Below, in pieces: positions 32,986-43,707 of a stretch of 64,000 nt of DNA (positions within the stretch are counted from its first letter, which is position 1; every line of letters starts with the position of its first letter). The stretch covers positions 8,308,001-8,372,000 of the forward strand of contig NW_025791658.1 of the NCBI RefSeq assembly GCF_921293095.1, written 5' to 3'. The position numbers were made by a program, and so were the translations under genes. The stretch is from Ischnura elegans. Lineage: Eukaryota; Arthropoda; Insecta; Odonata; Coenagrionidae. Below the pieces are notes generated by a model. The model was not told the origin of the DNA. It saw nothing but the letters and a program-made list of their open reading frames with translations, and ran no database searches.

Positions 32986-33470
32986 CAGTAAAACCTCTTT
33001 ACATCGTAATAGAGGGGACCAAAATTTGGGCAATTTGATGTATTGAGGTTCACTATAGAGAGGTTTCAGTGATAGGCACCATTTTATTCATATCCTTTAG
33101 ATATGAATGGCACTTCTGTCTTTTAAACCATTTTATTTATGTGTTTAAACAAAATTGCATGCATCAGTGAGCATATATTCATTATTGAAAAAGCGAGCGC
33201 ACATGATTTTTACCATGATTTGAGAGAAAACAATGTTATCTCTCTCAATTCAACAGTCACTTAAAATGATTGGGATAGTTGGATACCTTTTTCTTATTTA
33301 CTGTTAGGTATGCTCTAATGAATACAGCACTGGAAATATTCACTCAAAAATTTTAGCTAAGAACATGAAATCAAATAATGCACTCTAATGAATAGAGCAT
33401 TGAAAATATTTGCACAAAAATTTCCACACGTGATTGGATGTAGTAAAGGTTTGTTGTCTTAATTTCAGAC
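32986..33470. mobile_element. pogo-like MITE family C (CAGTAAAACCTC ends), 3'-truncated copy
   Basis: It begins CAGTAAAACCTCTTTACATC next to TA. It shares with later copies the block AAAATTTGGGCAATTTGATG and, further in, TACTGTTAGGTATGCTCT. The right end is missing. Other copies are at 39226, 39661, 46103, 51408 and 52229. Confidence 0.8.
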
Positions 33471-33559
33471 AAACAGATAGATAGACAGACACGAAAGTAC
33501 GTTAAGAAAAACATTGAAAAAAAGAATCAAAGAACGTAACGAATGGCAACAGTTCTTAC

Positions 33560-33634
33560 CTTGGAAGCAGTCTCAAAATCTCTATGCTGAATACGTTCTT
33601 CCACATTAAGCCTTCTTCTGATCCCTTCAATTTT
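33560..33634 (-). CDS. candidate 75-nt internal exon, possibly of the XKR-like gene
   Basis: This has excellent borders: acceptor TTCTTCTCCTTTCAG and donor AAG|GTAAGA. Two frames are open. The frame in phase with the XKR exon at 38.3 kb reads through WKNVFSIEILRLLPR. The other reads KIEGIRRRLNVEERIQHRDF. Transcript data are needed to choose between them and to decide whether it belongs to the XKR-like gene. Confidence 0.45.
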
Positions 33635-33699
33635 CTGAAAGGAGAAGAAACATTTGTGAGCACCATTTATGAATGTATGCATTTATGCTGCGGCCCTGT

Positions 33700-33880
33700 G
33701 AGGCCACCATAGTGCGAGGCTATGAGCGCCGGCACGATGCAGGGTGCTATCAGGTAGAAGTGTACCCTGCTAGTAGGTATCGCTTGGATTAAATAAGGAT
33801 TATTAATACCCTATCAAACAAAGGAAACTTTTCAACCATAGGAAAGATTAATAGATGAATATTAAGAAATGCGGTTTGTC
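33700..33880. repeat. dispersed repeat family A, copy 3
   Basis: It matches the 5' part of the 11.6-kb copy (CCTGCTAG.AGGTA, then AAATAAGGATTATTAATACC and a diverged AAGGAAACTTTTC). Confidence 0.65.
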
Positions 33881-33934
33881 TTTAACCTATTACAACCCAA
33901 TGTTGCTTGCAAGCAACATCAATAATGTACACAT

Positions 33935-34159
33935 ATAATACTGTATGTATTGAGGAAGCTAAGCTTTCTAATCCCCTCAGAACATCTCAAGTCCATTTAC
34001 TATGCTCTTTTCAACAGTCACTTGAGTTATGGGCTAGAGATCTGGGGTAATGCCCCAGCTACAAAATCTATTTTTCACTTACAGAAAAAAGCCATAAGAA
34101 TAATAACTCATTCTCCCTCAATAGAACATTGTAGGCCATTATTCAGGAAACTGAACACA
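33935..34159 (+). pseudogene. CR1/Jockey-type LINE RT C-terminal fragment, part 1
   Basis: The plus frame encodes KSIYYALFNSHLSYGLEIWG followed by LQKKAIRII and HCRPLFRKLNT, which is the thumb-side segment of CR1/Jockey reverse transcriptases. It is cut by the pogo-family element at 34160 and continues at 36.0 kb. Confidence 0.85.
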
Positions 34160-34629
34160 CCGTATAAGCGCGTGTAAGAGGCGCACCTTTTTTCCCAGAT
34201 ATTGCAGCCGAAAATGGGGGTGCGCCTCTTACACAAACTTCTTATCTTCCCCCCCTCCCCTTCACCAGTTGCAAGTTCAAGGGGAACTGAGTGGCCTTGG
34301 TTTTCAGTGTGAGTCAGTCATCTGAAACCCTGGGTCAAAATCAAGCGGCAGGCAGGGGAGTTTCTCCCTTAGTGACGTATTTTTAAAATGCTCCTGTTTG
34401 AATTTCTTGCAAGCATCGCGCCGTCACGTCGGTACCCCAGAGGTGAACATTGAAAAGATCGCGCAGGATGATTCGCTCCGGAGCGCGCGCTAAATTTATT
34501 GCCACGAGTGGGCATCCCGCGGCATTTATACTGCATATAGTAATATTTGTGTCAAAACCTGCGGTTGAAAAAATTCGAACGAGTGTGCTCATTGTTGGAC
34601 TTAATGGTTGATAGGAGAAATCGGAAATG

Positions 34630-34776
34630 CTTATAAGTGAAGAGCGCTGAAGGAGAGGTCGAGGGGAAGAGGGCTCCCTCCCCTCCGTATTTAAAGCTAC
34701 GAGCGAAGGAGCAAGGGAAGAACACGTCCGATCTTGCATGTGACGTCGTTGCCTTTAAAGCGAAGGGGCGAAGGCG
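34630..34776. repeat. dispersed repeat shared with 56.63-56.77 kb
   Basis: It is the reverse complement, diverged, of sequence at 56.63-56.77 kb. Shared words include AATACGGAGGG, AGATC and GGCAA.GACGTCA. The class is unknown. Confidence 0.55.
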
Positions 34777-35254
34777 CAGCACTGTGATATACGCAGTTTG
34801 CGTTGCCTGAGTTTCCAGTCCGTCTCGTCTTGTTTGAATGCGCTTATGCTACGCTTGTTTCTTCCGAAATTGTGCTGTTTGGACTATGTTGAATATTAGT
34901 AGCCTTATTTTAGCTATAAATCTTTGCGTCAATCAATTGGAGCTCAAAAAACTTAAATGCTGTAAGATATACGTCGCGTTAGGTCTAATTCTTTTTAGAA
35001 CCTCGTGCGTGTCATACAATTGCTGAAAGATATCGAGATATCTTCGAGCTCAGAAGGTGACTCACGTAGCATTTGACCTCCAGAAACTCGGGGAATTGAA
35101 CCTGGTAGACCGAAAAAGGTTAGTTGGTGGAATGGGGTAGGGATGAAACACGTTTCCATTGTTCCCCTGTAACTTGATATTTTCCTGTGGAGTCTCGGAA
35201 AGGAAAAAAACGGCAGAGGCATTAGCTGATGGAGAGCCGAGTGTAGTTCCGTTA

Positions 35255-35551
35255 GGATCCTTGCACACACACCGATTTTGGATGGCCGGTAAAATATTGG
35301 CCGATATTTTACCGGCGAAGCGATGCTTGCACACACGCCGGATTTTTACCGGTCAAACGATACGTTGCTAAGTTTTTGAGCCAGCGTCGGCGATCCACAG
35401 TGACAATAGCCGGCAGCTAACCGGCATTTTGCCGGTGCCGGCGTGTGGTCGGTACGTGTGCAAGCTCCAATGCTCTCCCATTGTTCACTATTGGAATGTG
35501 GACGGCCGATATTTTACTGGCCGTCCAAAATCGGTGCGTGTGCAAGGGACC
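35255..35551. mobile_element. PIF/Harbinger-type MITE
   Basis: The 297-bp element has ~40-bp inverted termini (GGATCCTTGCACACACACCG and its counterpart). It is flanked by TTA (35252-35254 and 35552-35554), the usual 3-bp Harbinger target duplication. It is inserted in the non-autonomous pogo derivative. Confidence 0.85.
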
Positions 35552-36005
35552 TTAAATCTACAACGTGGTTATTATCCTACGGCGCTGAGATTGCCCCGAT
35601 TGTTGTTCAATCTGTTGGGAAAGCTCATGCTATGTGCCTGTCGTGTTTTGCCTTAAAATTTTCCACAGCTGCAATTCTATTGTAATACTCCTGCGAGAGT
35701 TTTTAAACAAAATTGTTCGTGAGTAGGACAAGAAACGTAGAGCGATGGCGTATGCAAAGAGAGGATCGGAACTCTTTCTACTCCCTCTAATGCCGCTATT
35801 ACCGCCGCAGTTATCAAAATTTCCTCTTTCAAATAGTACTGAAAGAGGACATTTCGATAACTGTCGAAATTCCAGGCATACGTCTGCAACACCGCACGAT
35901 TGGATTAAAAAAATGTCGCAAAATTTTTTTTCCTTATAGCTTCGATCCTCAAAATAGGGGTGCGCCTCTTACACGTGTGCGCCTCTTACACAAGCTTATA
36001 CGGTA

Positions 36006-36325
36006 CTTACAGTCTATAGTCTGTATGTATATAGAGTACTTGTACATACAAAAGACAATCTCCAGTCTTTTACAATTAGGTCCGACATACATGACCACGA
36101 CACTAGAAGAAAGAATCACCCATTTGCTGGTCAAATGAGACTAAATATAACACAAAATTCCTTCTCATACATGGGTATTAAGCTCTTCAATCACTTACCC
36201 GCGTCTGCAAGACGAAGCAACAGTACTAAATTAAAATCTGTTGTACACTCCTGGCTAGCATCTAAAGCACTGTACTCCATAAATGAGTTTTTTACTCAGG
36301 AAGCAGATATGGTTTTCTGAAAAAT
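36006..36325 (+). pseudogene. CR1/Jockey-type LINE RT C-terminal fragment, part 2
   Basis: It continues the frame broken at 34160: DIHDHDTRRK, then NSFSYMGIKLFNHLPASAR and LASKALYSINEFF with a stop at 36320. This is the canonical C-terminus of CR1-like LINEs. Confidence 0.85.
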
Positions 36326-36329
36326 CCTG

Positions 36330-37595
36330 TTCTTTATTTAAGTATGCAAACTGTAATTATATATATGTAACACTGAACTGATGTGGTCAAGTGCAAATTA
36401 TTTACTTCGTCGTCGTCGATTTTCCCCACCCCGAGATCCTCACCTTCTATTGCCTCTGCAGTGCCCACTGCGCACAAATTTCGCGAGTGGGCAATTGTTG
36501 CTATTGTACAAGTTATCACGATGAAGAAATGAGTTTTATCCAAAACCCACTTTATCTAAAGCAGTACTGCATAAACTTGAGGTCTAGGCGGTTTAGGCTC
36601 CGAAGCACGTGCGTATTTACTTGACTACTGCTGCGGAAGCAGACGATGCTCTCAATCTCCACGCGAAGCTTAGCTTAAAAATATGTACTTGATTTCGGTG
36701 CGAAAGCAGACGACATCAGACAATTTTTTTAAGTAAATTTCAAATTTATAATAAAAAATCTTCTTGTAATTACGTCGTAATCTAATTACCTTGCGTGTTA
36801 TTAATCGATATATCAATCGATATCTTAATCGATATGGTTTCATTCCAGAAGCGAATGTGCACGGCTGTCGCCGTAATTAAAGGTTAATATAATTTTGTCC
36901 AATTTTTATGATGTTTAAAAACAATCAGTTGACATACTCAGGGTTATTGTTATATTCTCCGAGTACGCTGTGAGAAAGAAGACATGACTTATCTTTATTT
37001 GTCCTCTTTCCATAAATATACATAGGATAAATCACGAGAGATAGACGCCGTTTTCATGTAATTGTCTTCGGGAAATCTATGAAACATTGTGATTTTTATT
37101 CACATGGTATTGTTTTTCAATGTAGCGCTCATTTTCTTGATTTTAAAGGTGAAAAGAGTTCAGGAAGGCGATCCTACGAGAACTACCGATAGTAGATGTA
37201 ATTATGATGACTTTTCCACAGATTGCAATCACCCTGACTGCTATTATTAACTTTCCTCGTTAGCACGTTTTCCTCGTTAGTATGTTCATTTTTTGTGGTC
37301 CCTTCAGAAACATACCAAACAAGTTCCACTGTATATAATTCACAGTAACTTTAAAATTAGAAAATGTAGCTAGACCTCTGCTCCTTTTACACAGCTGAGA
37401 GGATTGAGACTGGCAGCACACGTCCACATGTCTGAATGACGAGATGAGCTTCGCTATGCCAATCAAAGGTTGATTGGTGATTCGTTGAACGACGCATGTT
37501 AGGTGCTGGCCTACAAAACCAGAAATCCAGAAACCCTTTGGTCCCTAGCTTTCCAGATTTGAGTTTCTCATCTTAACATCTATATCAATGACACT
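36330..37595. other. anonymous sequence
   Basis: I see no supported gene or element boundary. Short open frames (36334-36624 on either strand, 37260-37466) lack domains and splice context. Confidence 0.45.
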
Positions 37596-37600
37596 GACTA

Positions 37601-38212
37601 CAGGGTTCCCACTCTATCTTCATTATAAAATTCACAGTTTTTTCCAGGTTCTCACGGTCTAAATTGCGTCAAATTCACGGTCTGTTTGATGAGCCATTTT
37701 AGGAAGAAATATTGATCACATAAAAATCACTGGCCACGCGTTAACTAAAAATATAGCTAACGCGATAAACGCTGGGAATGCAAAACGCAGCAATGGAAGT
37801 GCTCTTATGACGTCGCCTATCGTTAGCAAAATTTAGGGCCGGCTAAAGGTTGTGAGTGGGAAAATGGAGGGTGAGAGGGAAGGGAAGAGGTGTCTGATTT
37901 CTCGCCAGGGTTAACGATCACTTTGGTTAAAGGTCGTCCAATCACAGCCTTAAGATCTTTGTGTCGTCATGACACACGGACCAATACTTGCGCTTTGAAT
38001 ATACGTTTGCAGATAAATGCGTGGGCAGTATCTGCAAGTGACTGACCTATTTTTCTTCTGATCCGTCAATCGTAGTTCTAAAAAATCAAGTTTGAGTGAT
38101 TTTTAAGGTTTCATGACGAAATCCACAGCTATTTCCAGGTTTTTTCACGGCAGGCGAAATTCACGGCTTATTCACGGTTTTAAGGTCTTCACGGTTTGCA
38201 GTGGGAACCCTG
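37601..38212. mobile_element. MITE family B, copy 3
   Basis: This 612-bp copy has CAGGGTTCCCACTC and GCAGTGGGAACCCTG ends. It is flanked by exact 5-bp duplications GACTA (37596-37600 and 38213-38217). Its interior is collinear with the 21.9-kb copy. It lies ~60 bp from the donor of the XKR exon at 38271. Confidence 0.9.
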
Positions 38213-38270
38213 GACTATGACAACAGTGGGAAATAAACCACACTAACTATATGATTGTGATCATACTTAC

Positions 38271-38434
38271 ACTACAAATTTGCTGATGATCTCAGCAACC
38301 ATTGGTCCAAAAACGAACAGGATTGTGAGGGCAAAGTTGAGGTAGTTGGTCTGGCTGAAGTGTCGATAGGCCATGTAGCAATCCGACACTATGTCCGCAA
38401 GGTAGAGAACCGGGAATATCATCAAAAGGCCAAC
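38271..38434 (-). CDS. XK-related (XKR-like) membrane protein, TM1-TM2 exon
   Basis: This 164-nt exon lies between acceptor CCAATTAG and donor GT|GTAAGT. It encodes LLMIFPVLYLADIVSDCYMA, then YRHFSQTNYLNFALTILFVF and GPMVAEIISKF. The membrane-buried Asp pair in 'DIVSD', the following aromatic Y..F linker, and the 'LTI.FV..P......S' helix are the hallmark of the first two helices of XK-related proteins. It ends in phase 2. Upstream exons containing the N-terminus were not found in the window. XKR family members act at the plasma membrane; some are phospholipid scramblases, and others have unknown roles. Confidence 0.78.
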
Positions 38435-38524
38435 CTAATTGGAATAGAAACAAGTTACTAATATTAAAGGTTTAATACCCACAAAATTGATTGTTTGAGG
38501 CGTAACTTGGTGAAAGCGATTCAT

Positions 38525-39188
38525 AATTAAATTAAAAAAAGAAGAACTTTGTGCTTTCACATAAATATTAATTCACGAACATGGTTTCAACGTTAGACGT
38601 CATCATCAGGTGAACTCTACAGAGGTCCATCACATCCTTTTATACCAGGCTAGGAGGGGTAGGGAGGAAGGTAACTAGGTTGAACGGATTGGTCAACAGG
38701 GAAGAGGGAGGGGGAAAGAACTTGGTCATATGGTATGAAAGAAGTTAGGGGGAGGAGGTTCCCTTAGGGGGGGCATGTCAGGTGGAGGGGGGATGGTTCA
38801 GGTGAGATAGAGGCCGATGAGTCTGTCATGTCATTAGCCCAGGAATTTAGGAGTGGGAGGCTTAAAAGAGGGGAGTGGGAGTCATACAAAAATTAGTTTA
38901 CAATGTTGTCATTGGAACGTACGTGCTGCAAAATTTCCATCTGTTCCAAAGCGTCTAATCTAGGTCCTTTAGGTTCATAATGAAGCACTTCAAAAACAAA
39001 ATCACTTTGACGATTGTTATCTCACAAATGTATAGCAAACTACTCCCTCCCAACCCCTCCTAGCCTGGTATATAAGGATGTGATGGACCTCTGTTGAGTT
39101 CACCTGATGATGACGTCTAACGTTGAAACCATGGTTGTGTAAATAAATATTAATGTGAAAGCACAAAGTTCTCCTTTTTAATTTAATT
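38525..39188. mobile_element. Penelope remnant flanked by inverted ~145-bp arms
   Basis: The arms 38525-38668 and 39044-39188 are inverted repeats at >90% identity. Between them the minus strand encodes pieces typical of a Penelope C-terminus: FEVLHYEPKGPRLDALEQME, then SPLLSLPLLNSWANDMT. Each arm carries CCTGATGATGACGTC ... GTTGAAACCATG, a hammerhead-like order of motifs. Head-to-head arrangement of terminal repeats is known for Penelope-like elements. Confidence 0.75.
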
Positions 39189-39225
39189 GCCACAAAATTG
39201 TTATGTGTATGCCTCTGGTTAATAC

Positions 39226-39600
39226 AGTAAAACCTCTTCGCATCGTAATGGAGGGGACCAAAATTTGGGCAATTTGATGCATGAAGGTTCACTACAGAGA
39301 GTTTTTAGTGATGGGCACCATTTTTTCATATCCTTCGGAAATGAAAAGCACTTCTGTCTTTTAAACCATTATATTTATGCGTTTAAATAAACATGCATGC
39401 ATTAGAGAACATATATTTATTATTTAATAATTGCAGACAGCAAGACCTATCAAGTGATTTTTACCATGATTCAAGAGAAAACAATGTGATCTCACTTAAT
39501 TCAACGGTCACTTAAAACGATTAGGATAGTTGGATAACTTTTTCCTTATTTACTGTTAGATATTCTCTCATATTCAACAAAATTATTACTACTAGGAACT
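39226..39600. mobile_element. pogo-like MITE family C, truncated copy
   Basis: It starts CAGTAAAACCTCTTCGCATC after TA and follows the family consensus to about TACTGTTAGATATTCTCTC, then diverges. A second copy begins directly after it at 39661. Confidence 0.75.
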
Positions 39601-39660
39601 CACCTCGTTATAGGCAAGATTTCGTTACATGCATGAGCGTTTTAAATGAGTTTTAGTGCA

Positions 39661-40830
39661 CAGTAAAACCCCTTTACATCGTTATGGAGAGGACCGAAAT
39701 TTGGGCAATTTGATGTCTGGAGGTTCACTATAGAGAGGTTTCAGTGATAGGCACCATTTTATTCATATCCTTCGGAAATGAAAAGCACTTCTGTCTTTTA
39801 AACCATTATATTTATGTGTTTAAATAAAATTGCATGCATCAGTGAACATACATTTATAATTTAAAAATTATAGAAAGCGAGCGCACATGATTTTTACCAA
39901 ATGTGATCTCTCACAATTCAACATTCAATTAAAATGAGGCCATGTGCCAGCTCGCCAAGGCAATGAAGCCTCCGCATATCCGTTAGTACCATTCGGCGGC
40001 ATTATAAATTTAATACAGTCCACTATTCACCCTTGAATATTAATCATTTTTTTGGTCCTTTGGGCCGGATTTTAGTTTACCGAATAGCACATTTGTTGGG
40101 TGGATCCACATCGAAAGCATATTGTTGGTTATCATATTTGTAATCATTATTTGTCGTGGCGAGTGCTTGGGGAAATATTTGTTCCTTGTTGTTTCATTGG
40201 TATTTTTGCTATCTTTGGTCGTTTTCTTTTGGATATGTGTCAGGCATTCCCATTTGTGTAGCATTGTTTCATATTCATTTGAGTGAAGTTGATTTATCCT
40301 GTCCGATTAAGAGGCTAATGAAAGCTAAAGAGAGTAATAGGCTAATGAGGAGATTTCGATCAACTAAATTTAAATTTGAAGAGAACATGCGTATCATTGA
40401 GAAGTTACACGAAATATCCATGACGGTCGAAGGCAACACATTAGATAAAGACCTTTTTGAGAGTAGGTTTTTGCTACTCGATGATCAGTATAAGTCCTTC
40501 GTTGAATTATCGGATCAACTGCGGGAAATGACAATTGAATTAGAGCTAGATAAGGAAGAGGCACCACAGTTAAAGGCATTCGCTAAGGTAGAAGGCTACT
40601 ACCACGAAATACGAGCTGTGGCAAGACATGTTCTGATTCAGGAGGTACCTGCAGCGTCAAATAGAGCCTCTTCGAATGAATCCGACGATAGAACGGTGCA
40701 TTTACCTAAAATTACACTGCCTTCCTTCGATGGGAAAATTGAGAATTTCAAGCCGTTTTTTGATGTGATAGTTGGATATCTTTTTTCTTATTTACTGTTA
40801 GGTACTGGGTCAACCACTTGTTTTTTCAAA
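39661..40830. mobile_element. pogo-like MITE family C, copy carrying BEL/Pao sequence
   Basis: It follows the family from CAGTAAAACCCC to AATTAAAATGA (~39.94 kb). The family sequence resumes at GATAGTTGGATATC (~40.77 kb) and continues to TTACTGTTAGG. The ~830 bp between are derived from a BEL/Pao retrotransposon and are absent from all sibling copies. Confidence 0.65.
40270..40770 (+). pseudogene. BEL/Pao retrotransposon gag, N-terminal fragment
   Basis: The open plus frame encodes a charged helical region (MRRFRSTKFKFEENMRII ... SFVELSDQLREM) followed by HLPKITLPSFDGKIENFKPF. The last motif is the signature just before the capsid-like domain in BEL/Pao gag proteins. It breaks off at FFD where DNA-transposon sequence resumes. 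It is not functional. Confidence 0.8.
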
Positions 40831-41219
40831 AAATGGTATTTCAGCTACGTTAGATTTTTCACAATGCCATTTTCACCATTTTTCCACACACCTCAGAGAG
40901 GATACTTCAAGTATGTGCGTGTGACATTATCAATAAAACATTTTCAACTACGCTACAATTTTTTTACCTTTCATTACGTATGGGACATTGTACACAGCAG
41001 GTTATTGGTAACGGAAAGTTAATGGAATTAAGTAGGTGAAATAGCCAATGTATTGAAAAAGGTTACTAAGCAAATGTTTGATAATCTACTTCTTATTGCT
41101 CCTCCTCTGATGCTGTATTCGTTCCATCAGAATGACCCAAATGCAAGCGTTTCACTAGTCCTTGGATGACAGCCTTTCTTCTTTTGGGGAGGCATTGAAA
41201 GTGCTCGAACAGTTCTTAA

Positions 41220-42054
41220 CCTTTTCCCTACTGTACACGTATATACACGTGTGGATGTTTCCTGTCCCGGGAGACAACGGGCGTATATATACGTGTGAGA
41301 TTTTCCCGGCCAGGAGATCGAAAGCCGTATATATACGTTTTCTAGCTCCCCCCCTTTTAGGACAGTCGTGGGTTTACGACGTCTTTGTCTCGGGACCCAA
41401 CGCTTCGGGGTTTAGGATTAACCCTCGAAATCCGGGAGCAGGTACCCGGACCCTTCTTCTTTTATAACCCCTCTCAGCGGTACGGGACAGCGGTCATTCA
41501 ATTGTTTATACAGTCAATTTTAAAAATAACTATTTGTTCATTTCTCAAGAAATATACACTAAGAATTGAATTATTTGTCTTTTGAGCAGCGTTTACAATT
41601 TTTAAACAAAATTCTACGACAAATATTAACTTATATCTCGAGTTATGTATAAACATCAACATGGAAATTGCTGCTGCGTTAAATGTGTTAATAATGGCCT
41701 TAGAACTTCGTTTAAAATTTGACAATGCTCAGATAAAAATGAGGAATTCAATTCAAAGTCTGTAATTTACGTGCAAGCAACAATTATCCATTTGCTAAAT
41801 ACATAAAAGCAATACATAAGTTGACCGCGAACCAATGCTGCAGGTATGGTCGTAAGCCCGGAAAGGAGGGAGCAAAACTACTCTCGGAGTACGAGATAAT
41901 GCGAAGTCCCTGCGTGGAGGGGTCGAAAAAGGTTCAGCGAGACCCTTCTTAAAGAATGCGCTCCAAAAATGCTCCGTACCACAAGAAAGAAGAGTCTCTT
42001 GGGGCTCAGTACAGCAGTCATGCTAAGACCAAAACCTCCACCGTCTCGAAAGGG
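41220..42054. mobile_element. TTAA-flanked piggyBac-type MITE
   Basis: TTAA occurs at both borders (41216-41219, 42055-42058). The ends CCTTTTCCCTACTG and CGTCTCGAAAGGG give an inverted CCCTTT-type terminus, as in piggyBac elements. The left part contains three ACGTATATACACG-like palindromic words (41.23-41.34 kb). There is no transposase. Confidence 0.65.
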
Positions 42055-42089
42055 TTAATACGTACTGCTTTACAGAAGTTCTGTTTGCA

Positions 42090-42500
42090 GGTGTAGAATA
42101 GAATAGAATGGAATTTATTCTCCAAAGACCGTACAAACCTGTGTAGGTATAGGATTCGTCATTTACAAATACGGAAAATATTAACCCAATACAAAAAATG
42201 AAATATACACACATAAACACATTTTAATACAAGTACTTTAGTAAACTGTCCAGCAATTTGTAATTGCAAACAAATACATACCAGGTCAAGATATAATTAA
42301 TGCAAGTTATGTGTGCTGCATAAATTCGTCAACTGAGTAGAAGATATTTATTTTTAAATATGGATTAAGTGCACACTTAAATGAACTTTTCGATTCACAG
42401 TTTTTTATTTCAGTGGGTAACTTGTTAAATAGTAGAAGGCCCATATTTTTCGGTCCTAGTGCAGTATGTCTAGTCCTGACATAGGTTTGGTGTAGGTTTG
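42090..42500 (-). pseudogene. CR1/Jockey-type LINE 3' fragment
   Basis: On the minus strand a frame reads YVRTRHTALGPKNMGLLLFN, then KLPTEIKN and FYSVDEFMQHT. This is the C-terminal tail of a CR1-like LINE. A TAGAA-rich tail lies at ~42.10 kb. Confidence 0.75.
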
Positions 42501-42768
42501 TAGCACTTCTGGTGTTATAACTGTGATAGAAGTCATTTCGGCTTTAACTGGAGAGATTCAGTTTAGCACAGGTGATTGCAGCATAAACGTAGACACAAGG
42601 AAGAGGCAGGATGCAAAGTTTTTGAAGTGAAAACTTCTTTAGCGGCATTAAGCACTTTTGCGGGATGGGGAAAATGCATAGAATTTGCGTGAGCGTCACC
42701 GACCCGACACCGCGATCGCTACAACGAGATATACATTTCCATCTTAAAATTCGTCTCTTAATATTACA

Positions 42769-42839
42769 TCCACGGTAGTATAGTGGTCAGTATCCCTGCC
42801 TGTCACACGGGAGACCGGGGTCGATTCCCCACTGGGGAG
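42769..42839 (+). tRNA. tRNA-Asp(GTC) gene or pseudogene
   Basis: The sequence is close to animal tRNA-Asp. It has the D-arm TAGTATAGTGG, the anticodon arm CCTGC-CTGTCAC-ACGGG with anticodon GTC, and the T-arm GGGG-TCGATT-CCCC. A T8-10 run follows three bases after the discriminator, as expected of a pol III terminator. It is 71 nt rather than 72 because the T-loop lacks one T (TCGATT instead of TTCGATT). This also damages the B box. The acceptor stem has an A-G mismatch. It may therefore be a pseudogene or contain a base error. Confidence 0.75.
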
Positions 42840-42842
42840 GAT

Positions 42843-42852
42843 TTTTTTTTAT
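42843..42852 (+). terminator. pol III oligo-T terminator of tRNA-Asp
   Basis: An uninterrupted run of T residues begins immediately downstream of the tRNA body. Confidence 0.7.
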
Positions 42853-42854
42853 CA

Positions 42855-43700
42855 ATTTTGTACAATTTAAAAAATTTTACAATGGATATTTCAACTACGC
42901 AGGCTGACTAGGTATAGTAAATAAACTTTGTTAATATATAGACTGTTAAAGTCTTTTTGTTTTAAAAATATTAAAATTGAAAATAAAAATCCATAGTGTA
43001 TATTGTAAAAGTTCATTAAATATAAAGAACTCGTGCATGAACGTGCAGAAGAGTGTACACGCTATAAAAATACAGGTCAGTACAATTTAAGGCAGTTTCT
43101 TTTATGTGCATAGTGAACAATTATAGGTTTAAAGCATATTAAATAAAATAAATAAAAGCATAATATATTTTAATATATAAATAATGTTACTTTCTATTCA
43201 TACACATCGTATTTTTAATATATATTCAATAATAAACAGTTTGCTGAAAAAAGTCATTTAACTTTTTGTTGAAAAATGAGTATTACTGGAAAAATTAGTT
43301 CTTTAATAATATTAAATCTACATAAAAAATAAATGGATAATAATTATTTCAGTTTTCACTTCTATCGGCCAGTCCTACGACTGCCCTGTTTTTATTTTAA
43401 AAAGAGGGCGACATGGTACATTGAAGGGTGCATTACACGTAAGGGTGTAGGTCGAGGGACCTGATTTGCATTCAGGAGAATTGACATGAGCAGTATTCTT
43501 TCCTTCTTTGTTTCGTAGGCCTTCGCTTCTCGTGTTTTCTCTCCCCGCCATTCATTTCTCTTTTATTCTTTGCCACATGGCTTTGGCACAGGGCGGGCGA
43601 ACTGTTGACAGCGTGCCACACAAGGGGTTTGACGGGCGTTTTCCTGAACTAACGCTATCGTTTCGTAAGATAGTTTTGATTAATAAAAATTATTGCGTAA
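42855..43700. other. very AT-rich sequence
   Basis: I see no gene. The open frame at 43508-43912 overlaps a MITE and has no domain. Confidence 0.5.
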
Positions 43701-43707
43701 AAACTTA

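Larger units (their letters stand above)
34160..36003. mobile_element. non-autonomous derivative of the pogo element
   Basis: It shares both termini and ~350 bp of left-end and ~150 bp of right-end sequence with the autonomous element at 27471-31452, but it lacks the transposase. It is 1,844 bp and includes a nested Harbinger-type MITE (35255-35551) and a dispersed repeat (34.63-34.78 kb). TA flanks the right end; the left flank has CA, so one base has changed. Confidence 0.88.
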
